Source: Euprymna scolopes (Eukaryota; Mollusca; Cephalopoda; Sepiida; Sepiolidae). From it: DNA of 64,000 bases. The position numbers were made by a program, and so were the translations under genes. The notes beneath the pieces were generated by a model. That model was not told where the DNA came from and did not search any database. It saw nothing but the letters and a program-made list of their open reading frames with translations. Shown here in pieces: positions 11,464 through 21,350 of the stretch. The stretch is taken from NCBI GenBank assembly GCA_024364805.1, contig CM044497.1, forward strand, positions 14,841,830 to 14,905,829, read 5' to 3'. How positions within the stretch are numbered: position 1 is the first letter of the stretch; each line of letters begins with the position of its first letter.

Positions 11464-11990
11464 NNNNNNNNNNNNNNNNNNNNNNNNNNNNNNNNNNNNN
11501 NNNNNNNNNNNNNNNNNNNNNNNNNNNNNNNNNNNNNNNNNNNNNNNNNNNNNNNNNNNNNNNNNNNNNNNNNNNNNNNNNNNNNNNNNNNNNNNNNNNN
11601 NNNNNNNNNNNNNNNNNNNNNNNNNNNNNNNNNNNNNNNNNNNNNNNNNNNNNNNNNNNNNNNNNNNNNNNNNNNNNNNNNNNNNNNNNNNNNNNNNNNN
11701 NNNNNNNNNNNNNNNNNNNNNNNNNNNNNNNNNNNNNNNNNNNNNNNNNNNNNNNNNNNNNNNNNNNNNNNNNNNNNNNNNNNNNNNNNNNNNNNNNNNN
11801 NNNNNNNNNNNNNNNNNNNNNNNNNNNNNNNNNNNNNNNNNNNNNNNNNNNNNNNNNNNNNNNNNNNNNNNNNNNNNNNNNNNNNNNNNNNNNNNNNNNN
11901 NNNNNNNNNNNNNNNNNNNNNNNNNNNNNNNNNNNNNNNNNNNNNNNNNNNNNNNNNNNNNNNNNNNNNNNNNNNNNNNNNNNNNNNNNN
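11464..11990. other. Assembly gap (N run)
   Basis: 527 unresolved bases. Frames reported across it are meaningless. It separates the zinc-finger fragment from the Penelope-like element, so their relationship is unknown. Confidence 1.
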
Positions 11991-12848
11991 CTTTTGCCGG
12001 CATAAAAAAGGTTTTCGAACCGCAATAGAGGATGAATCCAGAATCTTTAAATGATTTTCAAAGTCTGCCCTGTGTAATATCTCGGACCAGTCTATTTTAC
12101 ATTCATCGACACAGCATCGATTGTCAACCAAATGCTGGCCAATAGCAGAGTCCAAGGCTACAGAAAGAGGGAGACTTCCGGATTCTACCCTCCCTGTTTG
12201 ATTTTAGATGGAACTTGCTGTTCCGTGTTAGCAAATGCAAAGATGTCCGGTCGACTTAACCAGCATCGCACCGGCATTTAAATTGATAAATAATGTTGCA
12301 ATTTTGGGCGCAAAAAGAAGGAAAAGCAGGTCTCGTGGTGTATACCAAACGCAATGAAACAGAGTAGATGCAATTAGAAAAACTTCTAACAATCTGCTTA
12401 GACAATTTAATACTCTTGTCCCCTATCCACCGTAGTTTTAAATAAACCGGGCACTTCGCATGTCCAAAGTTTTTATGGGATTTGAAATCATCAACCTTCT
12501 TGTCAATGCAATCATCAATAAGGTCCAATAGATAACCATTGTTGATAAATATTTTCCTAATCTTATAAAGTTCGGAGTCTAATCTGTTAGGTGAACATAT
12601 CATGAGAGTTCTATGCACCAGTGTATTAATTAGGCCGACCTTACGTGATTTGGGTACAAAAGACAACCAGTATAAATGGTAGTGAGAAACCCCTCCTCTT
12701 GAACGTGGAAAAAAGGTTCTTTTTAAATAATGCAAGTAGACGTTTTTGCACTTTTTTTTCCAAGTATTTATTAAGGTTTATTAGCGTAGAGGCCCCAGCT
12801 CCCTCCAAAGGGGCTACGTCATTGTGCCACAAAGACCATAACATGTAA
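11991..12848 (-). mobile_element. Penelope-like element fragment: RT C-terminus and GIY-YIG domain
   Basis: On the minus strand, 12,735 to 12,256 encodes the C-terminal (thumb-side) part of a Penelope-type reverse transcriptase: LINTLVHRTLMICS, then a KIRKIFINNGYLLDLID block, then IRLVYTT-like and NIIYQFKCRCDAG segments. Penelope-like elements place a GIY-YIG endonuclease directly after this, opening with Y-x-C-x-C-D-x-x-Y-(I/V)-G-x-T. Here CRCDAG is followed by a DRTS-like block and then LDSAIGQHLV and HRADFENHLKILDS, with LCRQK at the end, matching the GIY-YIG domain through its C-terminal part. The N-terminal RT is absent, the reading frame is broken, and the copy runs to the assembly gap. 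Confidence 0.7.
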
Positions 12849-13213
12849 TCATGAAAACTGAAACTCTATAATTGTAAGATACCGCATCACACCAAAGAAT
12901 GAGGGTACAGGAGGATGGAAAGACAGAGAAAGGGCTGACCAAACCCCCGCTGGATGAGTGCCAAGAGGACTGGCGCCTAGGGGAGGCTTATTGACACCCA
13001 AATTCCAGTGTAGATCAATGGCCGCCGCCAACAAGAAATCAACGGTAAGCGGCTATTGCGAGAAAGCACATTCTTTTGCAAAAGTTATCGAAAGAGGTGG
13101 AGAGTACTGGAATTCTGAGGAGACATGTTGTCGCTCAGAATCCAGGGAATACCACAAGTTGTCCTCAAAAAGTAATCTTTGATGACGGCTTGTTTAATTA
13201 CTTCCAGAGAGAA

Positions 13214-13270
<57 letters not shown>
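12849..13270 (+). mobile_element. Dong/R4-like LINE, 3' UTR-only copy with (AAT)n tail
   Basis: The body matches 14,343-14,680 (for example CTTATTGACACCCAAATTCC, GTAAGCGGCT, TCCAG..GAA.ACCACA, GTAATCTTTGAT), the 3' UTR of the next LINE copy. It ends in an (AAT)n tract just as that copy does. It is 5'-truncated within the UTR, directly beside the Penelope-like fragment. Confidence 0.7.
13211..13268. repeat. (AAT)n tract
   Basis: About 19 units. It is both the tail of the upstream LINE copy and the point where the next copy begins. Confidence 0.95.
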
Positions 13271-13272
<2 letters not shown>

Positions 13273-14680
13273 TTGGAAACCTTATTAAAGGAATAAATAC
13301 GTGGTACAATTAATTGATAAGATACTCTGGACCTTTTATAAACTGAACCAAAGAAAAACAAAGGAATCTCGACCAGAAGACCAGGAAACTAATGATGGTG
13401 CCAATGCACTAGACCCGAAGGATTATACTGACCGACTATATGTGAAAAGGAAAGACGGAGGAAGAGGCCTGGCTTGTATAAAAGACTGTGTAAATAACAC
13501 GAAAAAAGAATTAGAAAAAGAGACGAGGAATAAGACGATGAAGGAAAAATGGAAAGAGAAACAGCTACACGGACGATTCATAAGCATTACAAAAGAGACT
13601 AACAAAAACACTTAGAAATGGCTGAAAAAAGGAAAGCTTAACAGGGAAACCGAATCACTAATAACAGCTGCGCAAAATAATGTAATTAGAACCAACTACA
13701 TCAAGCCAAGGATCGGCAAGACACAAGAAAATAGCAAATGCAGATTTTGTGGACAAAAGACGAAACAATAAACCACCTAATAAGTGAATGCAGAAAACTA
13801 GCTCAAAAAGAATATAAAAATAGTGTATTGGCAATTATGTAAATAAATGAACACACAGACAAATGGTACAAACACAAACCGGCAGCAGTAATGGAAAATG
13901 AAAGTCACAAGATCCTATGAGACAAACGGATGAACTCATTCAAGCAAGGAGACCGGATGTCATAATAGTTAACAAGAAGGAAAAGGCCTACCAGATTGTA
14001 GATTTTGCTGTTCCGGCAGACAACAAAATGAAAATCAAGAAGAATGAAAAGCGGAGCAAATATACGGAACTGGCCAGAGAGCTCAAAGGGATCTAGAAAA
14101 TGAAGAAAGTAAAAGTAACACCACTAATAGTAGGAGCGTTAGGAGCGATACAAAAAAAAAACTTTGAAAAAAGAATGGGAGAGTTTGGAATCAGAGGGAT
14201 GACCGAGAAAATACAACAAATTTCAATTATGAAAACTGCAGAAATATTAAGGAAAACATTTTAATGTGGAGACAGACATCACATATAAACTATACACAAA
14301 CTGGATACAGAAACGGCCACGGATTCAAAACACAAAGTAACTATCACATGAAATTATGAAACCGAAACTGCATAAATGAAAAAAAATCAAGGAGGAGGGG
14401 AAGGCCGAGTATAGATAGTACTAGCCAGACATCCGCTGAAGATATGCAAAGATGACTGGGACTTTGGGAAGGCTTATTGACACCCAAATTCCAGTGAAGA
14501 CCAATGGTCGCCGACAACAAGTAAGCGGCTGTTGCGATAAAGCAAATTCTTTTGTAAAGGTTATGGAAGAGTACTGGAAATCTGGGGAGACTTTTTGTCA
14601 TTCAGACTCCAGAGAACACCACACGTTGTTCTCAAAGAGCAGTCTTTGATTACGACTTGTGTGACTACTCCCAGTGCGTA

Positions 14681-14722
<42 letters not shown>
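13269..14722 (+). mobile_element. Dong/R4-like LINE: C-terminal REL endonuclease and 3' UTR
   Basis: Translating 13,330-14,265 gives the C-terminal half of an R2/R4-type LINE protein. A DRLYVKRKDGGRGLA block (residues of the frame at 13,301-13,615) is followed by a KWLKKGKLNRETESLI block, a CxxC zinc knuckle (CRFCG near 13,738), then the restriction-like endonuclease core RPDVIIVNKK (13,950-13,979) and IVDFAVPA (13,995-14,018), and a VGALGAI block. This order (RT, CCHC, PD-(D/E)XK) is typical of site-specific LINEs of the R2/R4 group. The reverse transcriptase itself is missing through 5' truncation. At least five stops or frame slips interrupt the ORF, so it is inactive. The 3' UTR runs from about 14,266 and ends in (AAT)n. 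Dong of Bombyx, in the R4 clade, is known to sit in TAA repeats, which fits. Confidence 0.72.
14681..14722. repeat. (AAT)n tail of the Dong/R4-like LINE
   Basis: About 14 units immediately after the UTR word CCCAGTGCGTAAAT. Confidence 0.95.
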
Positions 14723-14723
<1 letters not shown>

Positions 14724-14884
14724 GTTGCATCGGTTATTTGGCCATGCTTCGATGTTCTAATGTATAACACTTAGTCTAAATTTATTATATCTGTTGAGAT
14801 CAAACAAAAGTATAATGCAAAGGGGAGTAACTCGATACTTCTTTTGGCAAAGTCGCCTCCCTTTGTCCGTAATCCTAAACTTTA

Positions 14885-14970
14885 ATTTCGTGCGTTTTCT
14901 CGCGAGATGAACGACCGGAAGTGGTCAGTGGAGGGAAGACAGAGTGACTTTGAAAATGGCGAGATGAACA
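14885..14970 (+). promoter_or_regulatory. Promoter-like motif cluster (possible host gene start)
   Basis: Within 66 bases lie TCTCGCGAGA (14,898-14,907, the palindromic CGCG element), CCGGAAGTG (14,915-14,923, ETS-type site) and AAAATGGCGAG (14,953-14,963, YY1-type). These three occur together at TATA-less housekeeping promoters in animals. The patch has a higher GC and CpG content than its surroundings. The YY1-type site is oriented for plus-strand transcription. No downstream coding exon was identified, so this is a candidate only. Confidence 0.4.
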
Positions 14971-15173
14971 TCATTCCCGTTGATCCATTTATCATATTTG
15001 GTCTTCTAACCTTCGTCTATTATGTTTGAATTGTAGTTACATGTGTGTGCATGTCTTCTTAAGTAACGTATATCGTTATGTAATAGTGAGTGGTTCCTTA
15101 TTTGTTCGTAAGTGTTACGTTTCTTTCCTCATGAGCTGCTACGCACCAACGTGAAGGTGGGACTCCCTGCGGT
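14940..15173 (+). other. Candidate 5' exon with splice donor
   Basis: Downstream of the promoter-like cluster, CCTGCG|GTAAGAT at about 15,172 resembles a good splice donor. An ATG at 14,965 opens only a 21-codon hydrophobic frame beginning MNIIPVDPFIIFG, so the exon would be mostly untranslated or encode a short upstream peptide. Transcript data would be needed to confirm it. Confidence 0.25.
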
Positions 15174-16128
15174 AAGATATTTTATGTTATATTGATCCAA
15201 CGCATCCCACGCTATAACAATATCCAAGGGCTCTGTACGTCAAATTAGGTCTTATTCCACATTTAGAGCCTATAAATATGGGTTTTAATAGTAGCATTAG
15301 TATTTCGAGCACGGACTTGTAAAAGTTTAAATACCAAATATTGTAAAATGCTCGTGATATTCGAAATTTCATTTTAAATCAAAAGCTTAAAATATTTTGT
15401 AAGTGGGCACTAATGGAGTGCAGAGGTTTGCTGATGCCCTGGTGATGTCAAGCGTAAACTTCTTGATGCCCCAAAGATTCAAGTGCTAGTACTGAGAAAT
15501 TGTATGAGAGAGGAGATAATTCGAATATTATTGGATGTTCTCCACCTTATTTGGATGTCCAGAGTCACTACTCGTCACTTTTCTTTACACGCCAATAGTG
15601 GACACATACAGACACAAAGAGACATACGCAAGCATATAAATCTCTCGTCTTGTGTTACTATCGTGGTCCGAGTTGTTCATCTCTGTGTGGTCATGCCGTG
15701 ATATATTCTATCGCTGATGCTGCGTCTTCGGACGCCATATATGATACTATGCTGCCATTTTCCATACATTGATAATTACATTGCTCTTTCAAAACCACGC
15801 TTGATTATTGTTATTCTCAAGAACTAGTCGTTTGCTGCGGATATGTCCTCTAGGAGATAAACCAGTCGCTTTAGGCATTAATCACAAATTCTCTGCATAT
15901 AATTGTTTGGATTTTAAGACGAGCATTTATTGCAGCTGAAAAATTGAATGTTTTATAAAAAAAATAAATTATACTTAATCTTGTCTGTTTTTATAAAAAA
16001 TAGTTTTTTTTTTCGAATTATCACAAATTGCTAACACCCACGAAACTTGTTTTTTCTCTCTCGTGACAATTTTTATCAAATCTAGTTGAGAATTAACCAA
16101 AGCGAAGAAAGCAAAGAGGAAAAGATTC

Positions 16129-16132
<4 letters not shown>
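15174..16132. other. Unassigned DNA
   Basis: If the donor at 15,172 is real this would be intron. I see no domain in the short frame at 15,483-15,701. Confidence 0.4.

Positions 16133-16174
<42 letters not shown>
16133..16174. repeat. (AG)n microsatellite
   Basis: About 20 AG units. Confidence 0.95.
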
Positions 16175-16176
<2 letters not shown>

Positions 16177-16324
16177 GAAATTCAACTATCCTGATCAATC
16201 AACAGGTATACCTTAATACTTCCCTCGTATAATCGACTGCCGGATGCTATCAAGGAGGTGACGGTTGATAAATGATCGCTATGTGAAGATATGAAACTCG
16301 CCTATTGACAGCAACGGACTGAGG

Positions 16325-16400
16325 TGAGAGTTTCTAGGTGGTTAACGACATAAATTGACAATCTAGATGTTCCAAGTTCAAATCTTGTTTATGCCACAGA
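16325..16400 (+). mobile_element. tRNA-derived SINE head
   Basis: TTCTAGGTGGTTAACGACA resembles a tRNA D-arm/A box, and AAGTTCAAATCTTG about 50 bases on resembles a B box. The tail continues to about 16,450. No intact cloverleaf remains. Confidence 0.5.
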
Positions 16401-16545
16401 AACATTTTTACTTAGGGATTTTAGGAATCTTTACGAGGTTCCTCCCGTAAATACCTGATATCTTTCGAGAAATAAGTTTAATTTGGTAGATCTTGGGGAA
16501 ACCAATGCCAACAATATAATCATCTTGTTTCATACGAAAGGAACG

Positions 16546-16810
16546 TCACATATGATACTATTCAACAACGTATGATATTATCCAACAACATATGATACTA
16601 TTCAACAACAAATACTATTCAACAACAAATCATACTATTCAACAACATATGATACTATTCAACAACAAGTGATACTATTCAACAACAAATGATACTATCC
16701 AAAAACAAGTCATACTATCCAACAACATATGATACTATTCAACAACAAATGATGCTATTCAACAACAAATCAAACTATTCAACAACAAATCATACTATTC
16801 AACAACATAT
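16546..16810. repeat. 20-bp minisatellite
   Basis: About 13 units of CATATGATACTATTCAACAA, with CAAAT/CAAGT variants and some shortened units. Confidence 0.95.
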
Positions 16811-17278
16811 ATTTCAGCCGATATTTCAAAACAATGGCGGTCGTAAGTTAAATTCATAACAGAGAGAGTAGGGATAGTTTTCTTTGATGGCTCATGATCA
16901 CCATAGCCTGGGCGCATTTAAAATGGGTAGGATACGCTTTATTGCGCCATCTGAAACTCACTCTAGGATTGATACAAGGTCGCAAAAAGGAGTTCCTATT
17001 CTCGTTGTGTGTCACACCCACAGTGTGTATTTTCGCGTCCATTAGAAAACATTGTTTCCAAATAATACATTTCTGTTGATTATTTCTGATAAATAAATAA
17101 AAAAAAAATGAAAAATGTCACCATATGAAAAATAATCTAAAAATGTTTAATTTATTTTCTCTAAAACTCAATTTCTTAAGCAAACATCTGATAACAGACA
17201 AAACAAATAGATAAAAACTACTCAACCATTCTATTTTTTTTTGTTAATTGAAAATGGTTCATCACTTAGAAATATGTT
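16811..17278. other. Unassigned DNA
   Basis: No gene recognised. The 16,854-17,079 frames on both strands are short and unlike any family I know. Confidence 0.4.
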
Positions 17279-17408
17279 TGTCTATGTCATATTGCAGTTA
17301 AATATCGCTGAGACAGCGGTTACTGTCAGATCACCGAAATTAAGCGATAATGTCTGCTCGCTACTTTGATGGGTGGTCATTTGAGAATTCTAGGTACTCT
17401 AAGGTAAT
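17279..17408 (+). pseudogene. 5S rRNA-derived pseudogene or SINE
   Basis: The order of blocks follows 5S rRNA: GTCTATGTCATATTGCA (5' strand), GCGGTTACTGTCAGATCACCG (region leading into the A box), AATTAAGC, then TACTTTGATGGGTGGTC (C-box-like; canonical ACTTGGATGGGTGACC) and TCTAGGTACTCTAAGG at the 3' end. It carries small insertions and many substitutions, so it is not a functional 5S gene. 5S-headed SINEs exist in animals. A second copy is at 61,640-61,765. Confidence 0.65.
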
Positions 17409-18059
17409 ACTCGATCAAGGTTGATAAATGGATACCAATATTGTTGGAATTATAACTTATAAGAGACTAGGATCTTTTCATAAGGTGAGCCAAGGCATAT
17501 TTTTGGCTTAATGATATTATAGCGAAGTTAAGAAATTTTTCTATGAGCATTTCATCGGAGGAACGAATAAATAAAAATGTTTACAGTAATATTCTGGTTA
17601 GCGTGGAAAAGGTAATTGGCTCCCTGGAAGATTCTATTAAATTTGTTGAACGAATCCGACTTTTGCATAAACCCTATAAAGACCGTGCCTCAAGGTTGTT
17701 TATTACTCGTTTTTTTTGTAGCTATTCGTTAGAGCTGCAATACTTTTTATTTATTCTTGACACTGAGAATAGCAAAGCTGAACAGTTGCATACGAAGACG
17801 GGGAAGGCTTGCCCTCGAACAAACAGTGGTAATTGCACACGGAGATCATCACTGTTGTTTTCTTCAATTCATATATTTAAGGTTTTTTGCCTGATACGAC
17901 ATTACTTGTCACACACAGAGACAATGACGGACAGATTACAATGGATCATTATGTTGACTTCTCCTGGATTGTAGCCAAACTTCTGTTAGCAGGCTGATGG
18001 CCCAAATACCATTAACTGTTCGTCATGGTTTGTACTCTTAAGAATCAGGGAGATAACTC
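17409..18059. other. Unassigned DNA
   Basis: A 143-codon plus-strand frame (17,543-17,974) has no recognised domain. I treat it as unsupported. Confidence 0.35.
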
Positions 18060-18295
18060 TGATATTAGCACGTTGCCACTACCCCTATCACTGTGTTGAT
18101 CGGAGAATTTTTGGAAGGTGATGCTACTGTTTTTGAGGAGGTTGGGGGTTTATTAATTATATCAATTACAATGGCTGCGCTAAAGACTAGATTTGTAGCG
18201 AATGAGCCCGGAAGTGTCGGTTGCGTAGACCTGTCATTAAATCACTTACAACGTGATCTCCTACAATTTCTACCTCTCAGTGCAGGTTACTAGTC
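18060..18295 (+). other. Candidate first coding exon (weak)
   Basis: ACAATGGCTGCGC at about 18,168 is a good start context and opens a 40-codon frame (MAALKTRFVANEPGSV...) ending at TAG just after a possible donor, GCAG|GTTACT. A CCGGAAGTG ETS-type word lies inside it and AGGGAGATAACTC lies upstream at about 18,046. The hints are weak individually and no homologue is recognised. Confidence 0.2.
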
Positions 18296-18299
18296 TTAG

Positions 18300-19060
18300 T
18301 TTCGACTATATTAATTTATCTTAAAAAGTTGGGGTGCAATAAATATTTGACAATAGCGAAATATGCGAGTTACCCATGTTCAATTAGATATACAATCCGC
18401 CTCATAACTGTACACAAAACTGTGACCTGGTTTTACCTAATTGTAGTCAAACGTTGGTAACAGATATTGCAAATTTGCATTAAATGAGCAAAAGTAAATC
18501 GCCGCGCCATAAAACAGACACATGTGGCAAATATTATTCTCGTTTCAAATATAAATGTGTTGTTTATGTATGTATTTTCTGTTCAGAGATGCAATTCAAT
18601 ACAAATCCTTATTGTTATACTATTGTGTTCTTTCCCCGTTTCATTAAAACAAGATCAAACAAAATTTTTCAAATGTAACATTTTATGAGTATCCCTATAG
18701 CATCATACATTACGTATCAAAGGAGTTTACACTTATGAACTGCAAAGAGATTAGTGTATTGTATTTTAGAGATAAATATAAGAGTTGTATGGGATTCGGG
18801 GAAGACGCAACGAGCATCGATTCATTCCCGGCAATGACGATTTGCTCACGAGTTTATTAGATAGGAAAAGAATAAAGACTTCTTTATGCATTTTAAAACC
18901 ATAGATAAAATGATTAAATGATCTGTAAATTGAAATTGATCTGCTTAATCTATATTGAATCTGAAAAGAAAAGCAAAAAACATAAACACGTGTGTATGTA
19001 TATTACTCACATGAACGTAACATTTACACATTTAATTCCTTTTTATTTGTTTCTATATAA
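18300..19060. other. Unassigned AT-rich DNA
   Basis: Nothing recognised. Confidence 0.4.
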
Positions 19061-19062
19061 GA

Positions 19063-19165
19063 ATTGATACTTTGGATTATTTGGATTATTCGGATTATTC
19101 GGATTACAGTTAGCATTATAAGTACTGTTCTTACAATGTTTCGGTCGATGTAGCCTCCGATCTTG
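19063..19165 (+). repeat. Repeat with GTTTCGG...GATCTT core, copy 1
   Basis: TTTGGATTATTCGGATTA repeats lead to ACAATGTTTCGGTCGATG and CCTCCGATCTTG. The same order occurs at 27,738-27,840 and 51,728-51,840, and a variant at 61,470-61,560. It is a dispersed repeat of unknown class. Confidence 0.6.
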
Positions 19166-19205
19166 TCGAAACCAGAAATCTGAACAGAATTTCGCAGGGA
19201 ACCCT

Positions 19206-19292
19206 TTATTTAGTAAATGGGAGTTGCAAGATTGAAGATTCAATCCTGAGTTTTGGCGATACGAAGAATACATGGCTGACTAACGCTACTAC
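19206..19292 (-). other. tRNA-like segment (weak)
   Basis: The minus strand reads GGTAGTAGCGTTAGTCAGCC, then TCAGGATTGAATC about 45 bases on, in the order A box, B box. It follows the repeat at 19,063 and may be part of the same composite element. Confidence 0.3.
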
Positions 19293-19302
19293 CAGGGATC
19301 AA

Positions 19303-19585
19303 TGTAACGGAGCGTGGGCGCATATATGCAAATACCGATCCGTGTGCGAAATGACGTCACGGTAAGGATAAAGAAAGACTATTAAAAGGAGAGACAGAAC
19401 GTTAGAGAAGACGATCACGTGGGTGATGTCACGAGCATAACGGGAAGACACGCATGGCGGCAGAATGAGAAGATAAATGTCGTTGTCACTAAAAAAGGTG
19501 TCGTTATTACTTGTCCTATGCTCTTTTGCAACGTAAACTGTTACAACATGGAGATCCCGCGTAAAAACGCGTGTACTACGTTACA
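19303..19585. mobile_element. Possible solo LTR (fossil)
   Basis: The segment is bounded by TGTAACG and CGTTACA, the TG...CA inverted termini of LTRs. It contains a TATA-like TATTAAAAGG about 80 bases in and a GC-richer body than its surroundings. No target duplication or internal region was found. Family unassigned. Confidence 0.3.
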
Positions 19586-19622
19586 TTACATAAAAGGGTT
19601 CATTCTCAATGCTCTGCAGATA

Positions 19623-20419
19623 CTAACAGTTCAACACAGCTTTGCTCGGGCCCTATGTACTGTTCATAAATTTATGTGCATATGTATATATATATTAAAA
19701 AGTTTGAGTTATGTCCTACATCTAAAATTTCGAGTGTTTTAACCCAAACTTGGCGGAGGAGTTTAGTAGAGTCTGGAAAGGTCAACTCGGTCAACTTTGA
19801 CATCTTGGCACCTAAATTTTCGCCTCCAAACTGATTAAAATGCTTGCTGCATGTCTGACTACCCTTTATGTAAAATTTTAAATATTTGGACCCAAAATTT
19901 GCTGTATAGTTTGCTAGAGACCGCAAAGCTCAAATCTTGTGAACTTTGACTCTATGGCAGCTCAAATTTTAGACCCAAACCGATTAAAAGCTTGCCCTAT
20001 CTCTAAATACCCCTTATGTAAAATTTCAAATGTTTAGACTAAAAATTGGCCCAGTAATTTGGTAGAGACCGCAGGGGCCAAATATTGTAAAGTTTGACCC
20101 CAATTTTAGCCCCTAACATTTATTGTTTTGGGCTCAAGTCAATTAAAAAGTTTGAGGCATGTCCAAGATACCTACATCTAAAATTTATAGTGTTAGATCC
20201 AAAATTGGCGGAGGAGTTTGGCAGAGTTTTTAAAAATCAAATAGTTGAACTTTGACCTCTTAAAGCTAAATTTCTAGCCGATAACCGATTAATAAGATTT
20301 TCCCAAATCTCAATACCGTTATGCCAAATCTTCAATCTGTAGACTGAAAATTGACAGAGTAATTTAATAGGAAAATGTACAAAAACACACACACACACAG
20401 ACAATTTCACTTTTATAGA
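19623..20419 (-). mobile_element. Helitron-like element with internal about 150-bp tandem repeats (unit 1)
   Basis: The minus strand starts A|TC-TATAAAAGTGAAATTG with a GTGTGTG run, like the other Helitron-like copies, and ends GAGCAAAGCTGTGTTGAACTGTTAG|T, a decayed hairpin plus CTRR-like end. The body holds about five degenerate units of roughly 150 bp, with anchors near 19,692, 19,841, 19,992, 20,154 and 20,298. No coding sequence is present. Helitron-like elements with a central tandem array are known in bivalves (the HINE type). Confidence 0.6.
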
Positions 20420-20423
20420 TAGA

Positions 20424-21350
20424 GTAGCAGTTCAGGTCGGCTTCGCTCGGGCCCTATTCATAACTTGCCCTACGTGTGAATACACTTTATGTAAGATTTC
20501 AAATGTTTAGACCAAAAATTGTCTGAGTAATTTCGTAGAGGTATTTTTTTTTAAAAACATTTACTCCAATTTTGATCCCTTAACATTTAGTATTTTGGTC
20601 TCAAATAAAAAATAAATGTTTTATCCATGTCCAAGTAACCTACATCTAAAATTTCAAGTCTTTAGCCCCAAGATTGGCGGAGGAATTTGTTAGAATATGC
20701 AAAGGTCAAATCTTTCAACCTTTTTGCAGCCAAATTTTCACCAGAAAACTGATTGAAATGCTTGCCACGTGTCTGAATACCTGTTATGTATAAATTCCAA
20801 ATGTTTAGATCCAAAATAGTAGAGTAGTATGAGTAGTTTGCTTGGCACCGCAAAGGTCAAATCTTTTGAACTTTGACCCCTTGGCAGCTCAAATTTTCGG
20901 CCCAAACCGATAAAAAAGCTTGCCTTATCTCTGAATACACTATGTAAAATTTCGAATGTTTAGACCAGAAATTAATTTGGTAGAGATCGCAGTAGTCAAT
21001 TTTTTAATTTTGACGCTAATTTTTCCCCCTTAACATCTATTTTTTTTGGGCTCAAATCAAGTTAAAAAGTTTGATCCATGTCCAAGTAACCTACATTTAA
21101 AATTTCAAGTGTTTAGACCCCAAATATACGGAGGAGTTCGGTAGAGTTCTCAAAGGTCAAATCGTTGAACTTTAACCCCTTGACAGCCAAATTTCTGGTC
21201 ATAACCGATTAAAAAGATTTTCCCAAATCTCTATAACCCTTATGTCAAATCTCGAGTCTGTAAACTGAAAATTGACAGAGTAATTTGGTAGGGAAATGTA
21301 TACACACAGACACACACACGCAGACATGTTCACTTTTATAGATATATAGA
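20424..21350 (-). mobile_element. Helitron-like element with internal about 150-bp tandem repeats (unit 2)
   Basis: It lies four bases from unit 1 in the same orientation. The minus strand starts A|TC-TATATATCTATAAAAGTG and ends GAGCGAAGCCGACCTGAACTGCTA. Array anchors near 20,463, 20,612, 20,760, 20,917, 21,066 and 21,212 give a period of 146-157 bp. The monomers share words such as GACCGCAAAGGTCAAATC, TTATGTAAAATTTC and AATGTTTAGAC with unit 1. Confidence 0.6.

Noticed and set aside
11331-12155. Long ORFs of 181-274 codons
   Set aside because: They span the 527-base N run, so their length is an artefact. The flanking pieces belong to different features.
12641-12848. Separate small genes on both strands
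   Set aside because: The minus-strand frame is the upstream part of the Penelope-like fragment and the plus-strand frame is its shadow.
16546-16810. CRISPR-like array
   Set aside because: Units are contiguous 20-bp near-identical repeats with no unique spacers, in a eukaryotic genome. It is a minisatellite.
17279-17408. Functional 5S rRNA gene
   Set aside because: Insertions and many substitutions, single copy at the locus and no tandem cluster.
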